Assembly: GCF_003002055.1 (NCBI RefSeq)
Contig: NZ_PVZF01000005.1
Location: 186,001-250,000 of the forward strand
DNA length: 64,000 nt
Source: Kineococcus rhizosphaerae
GTDB taxonomy: Bacteria > Actinomycetota > Actinomycetes > Actinomycetales > Kineococcaceae
Reading direction: 5' to 3'
A program made the translations under genes and the position numbers. Below are positions 59,625 through 64,000 of the stretch, piece after piece; position 1 is the first letter of the stretch, and every line of letters begins with the position of its first letter. The notes under the pieces were generated by a model. That model searched no databases and was not told the origin of the DNA. It saw only the letters and a list, made by a program, of their open reading frames with translations.

Positions 59625-60536
59625 TCAGAGCACGAGGTCCCCCGCGCCCGCGAGGGGGCGCCACGCGGGGACCTCGTCGCCGGCCGCGGCCGGCACGAGG
59701 ACCGGCAGCCGGTCGGCCGCCACGAGCGGGCCGAGGTCGAGCCGGGTCAGGTCCCCGATGTCCGCCACGGGCACCTGGAACGTGCGGAACCCGCCGAGCT
59801 CGACCTGCTGCGCGCTGCGCGCCCCGACGATCTGCTCGACGAGCGGCGTCTGGTCGAGGACGAAACCCGCGCTCGCCAGCACCGACACCTCCTCGTCGGG
59901 GTCGAGGTCGGCCGGCTGCGGGAGCAGGTAGGCGGCGATCTTGTAGAAGCGCCGCGGGACCCGCACCCCGCGGTACTCCGGGTCGTCGTCGGCGAAGACC
60001 GGCCCGGTCACGACGACGAGCCGGGCGTCCCACCGCCGGGCGTAGGCCAGGACGTGGTCCTCCAGGCCGAGCCACAGCTCCATCGACTGGTTGAACGTCG
60101 AGGCCTGCGGCGCGGCGTTGGCGTAGGAGAACGTGTCCGCGTTCGCCCGCCCGGCCTCGGGCCCCCAGCCGGGGTCGCGCCGGCGCACGAGGTGCCCGCG
60201 GTCGAAGTCGTTGCGGGCGTAGAGCTCGGCCCCCGCCTGCTCATCCGGCCCGATCCGCGGGTCGAGGAACCACCGGTCGTCGCTGCGGGGGACGTCGACC
60301 AGGGCGGACCCGTCGATCGCGACGACGGTGGCCGCCGCCAGCCGCCGGTCCGGACGGTGGACGACCGAGAAGTGGGTGTAGTCCAGGACCTCGACCCGGG
60401 CCCCGTCGAGCGGTTCGGGCAGCGGGACGTACGGTCCCGGCGCGAGGAACCGCGGGTCGTAGCCCGCCCGCCCCCGCAGGTCGGGCGCGTCGGCGCGGCT
60501 GATCTCGATCCCGGTGCCCAGCTCCGTCTCGCTCAC
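59625..60536 (-). CDS. DNA/RNA non-specific endonuclease (beta-beta-alpha metal family)
   Basis: 303 residues. The active-site motif is FDRGHLVRRRD (DRGH at 112-115) with the metal-binding Asn in STFNQSMELWLGLED. VVTGPVFADDD and RRFYKIAAYL follow the usual Serratia-nuclease order. No signal peptide is visible, which is unusual for a secreted nuclease. The following unknown protein could be an inhibitor, but nothing in its sequence proves this. The GTG start at 60536 has no clear ribosome site. Confidence 0.88.
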   Translation of the reverse strand: MSETELGTGIEISRADAPDLRGRAGYDPRFLAPGPYVPLPEPLDGARVEVLDYTHFSVVHRPDRRLAAATVVAIDGSALVDVPRSDDRWFLDPRIGPDEQAGAELYARNDFDRGHLVRRRDPGWGPEAGRANADTFSYANAAPQASTFNQSMELWLGLEDHVLAYARRWDARLVVVTGPVFADDDPEYRGVRVPRRFYKIAAYLLPQPADLDPDEEVSVLASAGFVLDQTPLVEQIVGARSAQQVELGGFRTFQVPVADIGDLTRLDLGPLVAADRLPVLVPAAAGDEVPAWRPLAGAGDLVL

Positions 60537-60730
60537 CCCGCCAGCCTGGCACCGTCCTCCGACACGACGCCCCGCCGCGGGTGACGGCCGGGTGTCGGGC
60601 GGGCGCACGCTGAGCGAACGCGCGGGCACCCGCGGGACGGGTCGCGCACGGACGTTCAAGCTCCGGCCCCTGATCACCGACACCAACGCTGAGTGGACAG
60701 AGCAGTGCTCCAGCGGAAGCCAGAAGGGCG

Positions 60731-61312
60731 GTGTGCGTCGTGCCGGTGACCCGGGCCTACGTCGTGCTCCCGACGACCCCGGCGGACCTGCCGGTCCTCG
60801 AGACGTGCCTCGAGCACCTGGTGGCGGCCGCGGACGAGAGCGCCGCCGCCGGGACCCCCACGACGATCGTCGTGTCGACCTCGGCCGGCGCCGCGGCGCT
60901 GCGGCCCGTGCTGCGCAGCTGGGCGCCGCTGGTGAACCTGCTCGACGACGTCGAGCTCACGGTCCGGCACCACCACGGGGCGACGGGCCGCGGCGACCTG
61001 CGGGCCCGGTCGGCCCGGGCGCTGGCGGCCCGCGTCCGGCACGCGGGCTCGACCGTGGTGCTGACCACCACGACCGACGTGGTGGTCGCCCCCGAGTGGG
61101 TCACCGAGCACGTGCGCCACCACCTCGACGGCGCGAGGGCCTCCACCGGCCCCGTCCGCGGGGGCGGACCGGTGCACGAGGTGGCGGTCAACCTCGCGGC
61201 GCGCGCCGACCTGCTGCCCGCGCTCCTGCGGGACGGGCGGCAGGTGCCGCTGGTGCACGCCCTCAGCCCCGTCGTGGCGACCCCGAGGGTCATCCTTCCG
61301 GCGTCTCCCTGA
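60731..61312 (+). CDS. Degenerate GT-A (GT2-like) glycosyltransferase-fold protein
   Basis: 193 residues. The pattern follows a short GT2 domain: YVVLPTTPADLPVLETCLEHL, TIVVSTSAG, VELTVRHHHGATGRGDLRARSA and VVLTTTTDVVVAPEWVTEHVRHHL. The usual acidic donor and metal motifs are reduced to a single Asp in TTTTDVVV, so catalysis is doubtful. Start at GTG 60731 or 60740; AAGGG precedes the first. Its last 23 bases overlap the 3' end of the convergent PadR gene. Confidence 0.55.
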   Translation: MCVVPVTRAYVVLPTTPADLPVLETCLEHLVAAADESAAAGTPTTIVVSTSAGAAALRPVLRSWAPLVNLLDDVELTVRHHHGATGRGDLRARSARALAARVRHAGSTVVLTTTTDVVVAPEWVTEHVRHHLDGARASTGPVRGGGPVHEVAVNLAARADLLPALLRDGRQVPLVHALSPVVATPRVILPASP

Positions 61313-61937
61313 GGTCCTCGGCCAGGATCGCGAGCAGCTCCCGGCGCGCCTTCTCCAGGACGTCGCCCGCTCGCCGGACGTCGCCCGCCCGGCCGGAGAC
61401 CTCGATCTGCTTGTACGTCATGGCCAGCGCCGCGAGCTGACGACGGAACTCGTGCACCCGCTCGCGGTCGGGACCGCCGTCGAGCGTCTCCCACGGCGGC
61501 GGGGTGTCGCCGTACTCCCGCTCGACGTACGCCCGGCCCTCGTCGGTCAGGGTGAACTGCTTGGGGTCGGCGGGGTCCGCCGCGACCAGCCCCTCGTCCT
61601 GCAGCTGCTGCAGGATCGGGTAGACCGAGCCGGGGCTGGGCTTCCACTCCCCCTCGCTGCGGCGGGTGACCTCGCCGATGATGCGGTACCCGTTGCTGGG
61701 GCCCTCGCCGAGCAGGACGAGGACGGCCGCGCGGACGTCGCCGCGCGGGCGCCGGCCCCCGCCGCGCCCGGGACCGCCGCGGCCGCGGCCCTCGAAGCCG
61801 AACCCGCCCAGGTCGAACGGAAAACCGGGGCCGAACCCGCCGAACGGGCCGCCCCCACCGGGCCGGTGGCCGCGGGCGTGCTCGAACTGCCCGCCCCAGC
61901 CGCCGGGGAACCCTCGTGCGAACTTGTCGCCTCTCAT
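61290..61937 (-). CDS. PadR family regulator with a Gly/Arg-rich N-terminus
   Basis: 215 residues. A 65-residue head rich in Gly, Phe, Pro and Arg (GGFGPGFPFDLGGFGFEGRGRGG region) precedes the PadR winged helix AAVLVLLGEGPSNGYRIIGEV, SPGSVYPILQQLQDEGLV and FTLTDEGRAYVE. A helical C-terminal dimer segment follows. The ATG start has GGAGG six to seven bases upstream. A perfect palindrome 50 bases upstream may be its operator. Confidence 0.9.
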   Translation of the reverse strand: MRGDKFARGFPGGWGGQFEHARGHRPGGGGPFGGFGPGFPFDLGGFGFEGRGRGGPGRGGGRRPRGDVRAAVLVLLGEGPSNGYRIIGEVTRRSEGEWKPSPGSVYPILQQLQDEGLVAADPADPKQFTLTDEGRAYVEREYGDTPPPWETLDGGPDRERVHEFRRQLAALAMTYKQIEVSGRAGDVRRAGDVLEKARRELLAILAEDLRETPEG

Positions 61938-61986
61938 GGCTGCACCTCCGTGTCATCACGGGGCCGAGTGCCTCGCGATGCCTCAA

Positions 61987-61996
61987 CGATATATCG
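61987..61996. promoter_or_regulatory. AT-rich palindrome upstream of padR
   Basis: CGATATATCG, a perfect 10-bp palindrome and one of the few AT-rich words in the window. It may act as both the -10 region and a PadR operator. Confidence 0.45.
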
Positions 61997-62025
61997 CTAC
62001 TGTGCGGAAGTGAAGAGGTGGGCGA

Positions 62026-62415
62026 CTACGGGTTCACCGACTGGATCTGGACCAGGTTGCCGACGGTGTCGTCGAGGACGGCCGTGGTGACCGGCCCCAG
62101 CACGGTGGCCGGCTGGGTGAAGACGACCCCGAGGGCCGCCAGCCGTGCCGCCTCGGCCCGCGCGTCGGCCACGACGAAGGACGTGCACGGGATCCCGTCG
62201 GCGACCAGGGCGGCGGCGAAGGCGCGGGCGGCGGGGTGCTCGTCCGGCTCGAGGACGAGCTCGGCGCCGTCCGGGTCCTCGGGCGAGACGACGGTCAGCC
62301 ACCGGTGCTCCCCCAGCGGCACCTCGACCTTCTTCACGAAGCCCAGGACCCCGGTGTAGAACTCCAGCGCCCGGTCCTGGTCCTGCACGAACACGCTCGT
62401 GTACGCGATCCTCAC
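62026..62415 (-). CDS. VOC family protein coupled to ArsR
   Basis: 129 residues, one complete glyoxalase-fold domain ([25 protein letters not shown] ... GAELVLEPDEHP ... VGNLVQIQSV). VOC proteins of this group often accompany small ArsR-type regulators. The GTG start overlaps the ArsR stop by four bases (GTGA), so the two are one transcript. Substrate is unknown. Confidence 0.9.
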   Translation of the reverse strand: MRIAYTSVFVQDQDRALEFYTGVLGFVKKVEVPLGEHRWLTVVSPEDPDGAELVLEPDEHPAARAFAAALVADGIPCTSFVVADARAEAARLAALGVVFTQPATVLGPVTTAVLDDTVGNLVQIQSVNP

Positions 62416-62693
62416 GACGGCCTCCACCTCTGCTCGACGTCCCGCACGAACTCCTCCAGCGGCGAGGTGTCCAAGTTCAGGAAGGTGTAGCGGCCCTCGC
62501 GGCGCGCCACGACGAGCCCGGCCTCCTGCAGGACCGCGAGGTGCTGGGAGACCGCCTGCCGGGACGACCCCGAGCCGTGGTTCTCGATCAGCCGCACCCG
62601 CAGCTCGAAGAGCGTCTGCCCGCTGCGCGCGGTCAGCTCGTCGAGGATCGCGCGACGGGTCGGGTCCGCCAGCGCCCTGAACACCTCGTCCAC
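62412..62693 (-). CDS. ArsR family transcriptional regulator
   Basis: 93 residues, a minimal winged helix: [49 protein letters not shown]. No metal-binding ELCVC motif is present, so it is of the non-metal class common beside VOC or SRPBCC genes. The GTG start is nine bases after a TAACTT -10 with no ribosome site. It probably represses its own operon through the palindrome in its promoter. Confidence 0.93.
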   Translation of the reverse strand: MDEVFRALADPTRRAILDELTARSGQTLFELRVRLIENHGSGSSRQAVSQHLAVLQEAGLVVARREGRYTFLNLDTSPLEEFVRDVEQRWRPS

Positions 62694-62701
62694 CGTTCAC
62701 G

Positions 62702-62731
62702 AAGTTAGGCAAGTACGAACTTGCCTGTCAA
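62702..62731 (-). promoter_or_regulatory. Promoter of the ArsR-VOC operon with operator in the spacer
   Basis: Minus strand: -35 TTGACA (62731-62726), -10 TAACTT (62707-62702). The 18-base spacer is itself a perfect palindrome, GGCAAGT-4-ACTTGCC, extended by one pair on each side. A repressor bound here would block the promoter. Confidence 0.75.
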
Positions 62732-62748
62732 GGACGGGCTCCTGGTGC

Positions 62749-62771
62749 TAGCGTGGCGGCAAACGCTTTCC
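62749..62771 (+). promoter_or_regulatory. -10 and LacI/cre-type operator of the acyltransferase gene
   Basis: TAGCGT (62749-62754) followed by GGCAAACGCTTTCC (62758-62771), which fits the LacI-family/cre pattern TGNAANCGNTNNCA at most fixed positions. It lies over the expected transcription start, so repression by a sugar-sensing LacI protein is likely. Confidence 0.5.
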
Positions 62772-62794
62772 CGACTCCAACGGTGGAGGACCCG

Positions 62795-64000
62795 GTGACC
62801 ATCGACCTCAGCACCCCGGACAGCACCTCCCGCAGCGGCCCACCCGCGCGCGGGGCGCACGGTCTGGACGTCGAGCCCTGGCGCTTCCGGCGCGAGGCGA
62901 CCGACGCGGAACGCGCGGCCCAGCGCGAGTTCACGGCCGCGCACGCCTGGACCCTCGGTGAGGACTGCTTCGTCTCCCCGCTGGCCGCCGTCGAGACCGA
63001 AGACCTCACCCTCGGCGAGCGCACCTACGTCGCCGCCAACGCCTACGTCAGCGGGTCGGTGCGCCTCGGTGCGGACTCCACCGTCAACGTCGGCGCCGTC
63101 GTGCGCGGGAACGTCACCGGCGGCGACGGGGTCCGCATCGGAGCCCACACGTCCCTGCTCGGTTTCAACCACGGCATCGAGCCGGGCACCGAGGTGTTCC
63201 GGCAGCCGCTCAGCTCGCGCGGGATCGTCGTCGGCGACGACGTGTGGATCGGGTCGCACGTCGTCGTCCTCGACGGCGTGCACGTCGGCGACCACGCGGT
63301 GCTCGCGGCCGGGGCCGTCGTGACGAAGGACGTGCCCGCGGGCGCGATCGTCGGCGGGAACCCCGCCCGCCGGATCCGCTGGCGGGTTCCCCCCGCCGGG
63401 TCCTCCGACGACCTGGCCGCCGCGCTGACCGCGTTCGAACGGCGGGCGCGGTCCCAGGCCGGTGACGTGCTCGCGCGGTGCTGGGACCCCGCGCTGCCGG
63501 GCGGGCAGTTCGTCGACCGCCCCGGCGCGGGCCCCACCGTGCGCGCCCAGTGCGACGCCCTGGAGGTCGCGGCGTACCTGCTCGACGGCGCACCCCCGCA
63601 ACTGCCGCTGGAGGAGCAGCTGACGCGGCTGCAGGGGCTTCAGGACCCGGGGAACGGGCTCGTCGCGCTGTTCGACGCCGACGGGCACCCGGTCCCGGGC
63701 ACCCCCGACCCCGGCGACGGGAACGTGCTCTACCACCTCCTGTGCGTCGGGTACGCGCTCGACCTGCACGGCCGGGAGTTCGCGCACCCCGTGCGGTACG
63801 TCGCGCAGATGACCCCCGCCGACCTCCTGGCGCACCTGGCGGCGTTGCCGTGGACCACGCGCGCCTGGGGCGCCGGGGCCTGGGTCGACGCGATCGGGAC
63901 GGCGTTCCGCTGGAACCTCGCCCGCGACGAACCCGGGGCGCCCGGCACCCTCGAGGCGCTGTTCGGCTGGCTCGCCCTCCACGCCGACCCGCGCACGGGC
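62795..64000 (+). CDS. Hexapeptide-repeat acyltransferase with long C-terminal domain, 3' end missing
   Basis: 402 codons are visible; the gene runs off the window. Residues about 65-195 form a left-handed beta-helix O-acyltransferase domain with a likely catalytic His in [10 protein letters not shown] and repeats such as [20 protein letters not shown] and [19 protein letters not shown]. At least 200 further residues form a mainly helical domain ([34 protein letters not shown]) not normally found on such enzymes. The GTG start has GGAGG five bases upstream. The operator upstream suggests carbohydrate control. Confidence 0.8.
   Translation, partial: MTIDLSTPDSTSRSGPPARGAHGLDVEPWRFRREATDAERAAQREFTAAHAWTLGEDCFVSPLAAVETEDLTLGERTYVAANAYVSGSVRLGADSTVNVGAVVRGNVTGGDGVRIGAHTSLLGFNHGIEPGTEVFRQPLSSRGIVVGDDVWIGSHVVVLDGVHVGDHAVLAAGAVVTKDVPAGAIVGGNPARRIRWRVPPAGSSDDLAAALTAFERRARSQAGDVLARCWDPALPGGQFVDRPGAGPTVRAQCDALEVAAYLLDGAPPQLPLEEQLTRLQGLQDPGNGLVALFDADGHPVPGTPDPGDGNVLYHLLCVGYALDLHGREFAHPVRYVAQMTPADLLAHLAALPWTTRAWGAGAWVDAIGTAFRWNLARDEPGAPGTLEALFGWLALHADPRTG

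Overview
The window is very G+C-rich, densely packed bacterial DNA with many GTG starts, GTGA stop/start overlaps and leaderless genes. Gene content and order point to a high-GC actinobacterium. The housekeeping order metG-tatD-rpf-ksgA-ispE ... glmU-prs-rplY-pth ... mfd-mazG-eno-ftsB/divIC-DUF501 is the one known from Mycobacterium tuberculosis (Rv1007c to Rv1025). The accessory content (class E sortase substrate, exopolysaccharide genes, MSMEG-like compactness) would fit a Kineosporiaceae/Kineococcus-type organism; that genus-level guess is an inference.

Layout. 1-10.4 kb is mostly housekeeping on the minus strand (eno, ftsB/divIC, DUF501, mazG, mfd). It is interrupted by a ROK-family gene and by a three-gene, translationally coupled ESX-type toxin cassette (3.5-5.4 kb). 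10.5-30.6 kb is a large exopolysaccharide/cell-surface island between mfd and pth. It holds a DUF4012 protein, a small LAXTG-anchored surface protein, glycosyltransferases, a pyruvyl transferase, a flippase, two GH26-like glycosidases, a four-gene operon that includes a flippase-glycosyltransferase fusion, a GT-C membrane glycosyltransferase and a secreted barrel-type hydrolase-like protein. 30.7-34.8 kb returns to housekeeping (pth, rplY, prs, glmU, tRNA-Gln). 34.9-40.3 kb carries TetR and MarR regulators, a tandem pair of perfect hairpins, the priming sugar transferase of the polysaccharide pathway, an ABC-F ATPase and a small coiled-coil protein. 40.4-46.2 kb is ispE, ksgA, rpf, tatD and metG. 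46.2-50.2 kb has an acyltransferase, a double-VOC protein and two oxidoreductases. 50.3-59.3 kb is a plant-polysaccharide module: GH42 beta-galactosidase, two ABC permeases, a lipoprotein binding protein, two LacI regulators and a GH51 arabinofuranosidase. 59.3-64 kb holds a non-specific nuclease, small unknown genes, PadR and ArsR regulators, a VOC protein and the start of a hexapeptide acyltransferase with a long helical tail.

How it works together. The priming transferase, glycosyltransferases, pyruvyl transferase, flippases, deacetylase and glycosidases form a plausible Wzx/Wzy-like exopolysaccharide pathway, although no clear Wzy polymerase was recognised. Six copies of a 17-base motif (consensus TTGCGYCGAACGGGTGR) lie in non-coding DNA upstream of these surface genes, always in the direction of the gene, so the dispersed genes may form one regulon. 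Many single genes have a TANNNT-like -10 element 6-8 bases before the start codon, which predicts leaderless mRNAs.

Long gene-free stretches are 12778-13574, 21283-21602 and 27240-27642; their contents are listed. No CRISPR array, insertion sequence or rRNA was seen.
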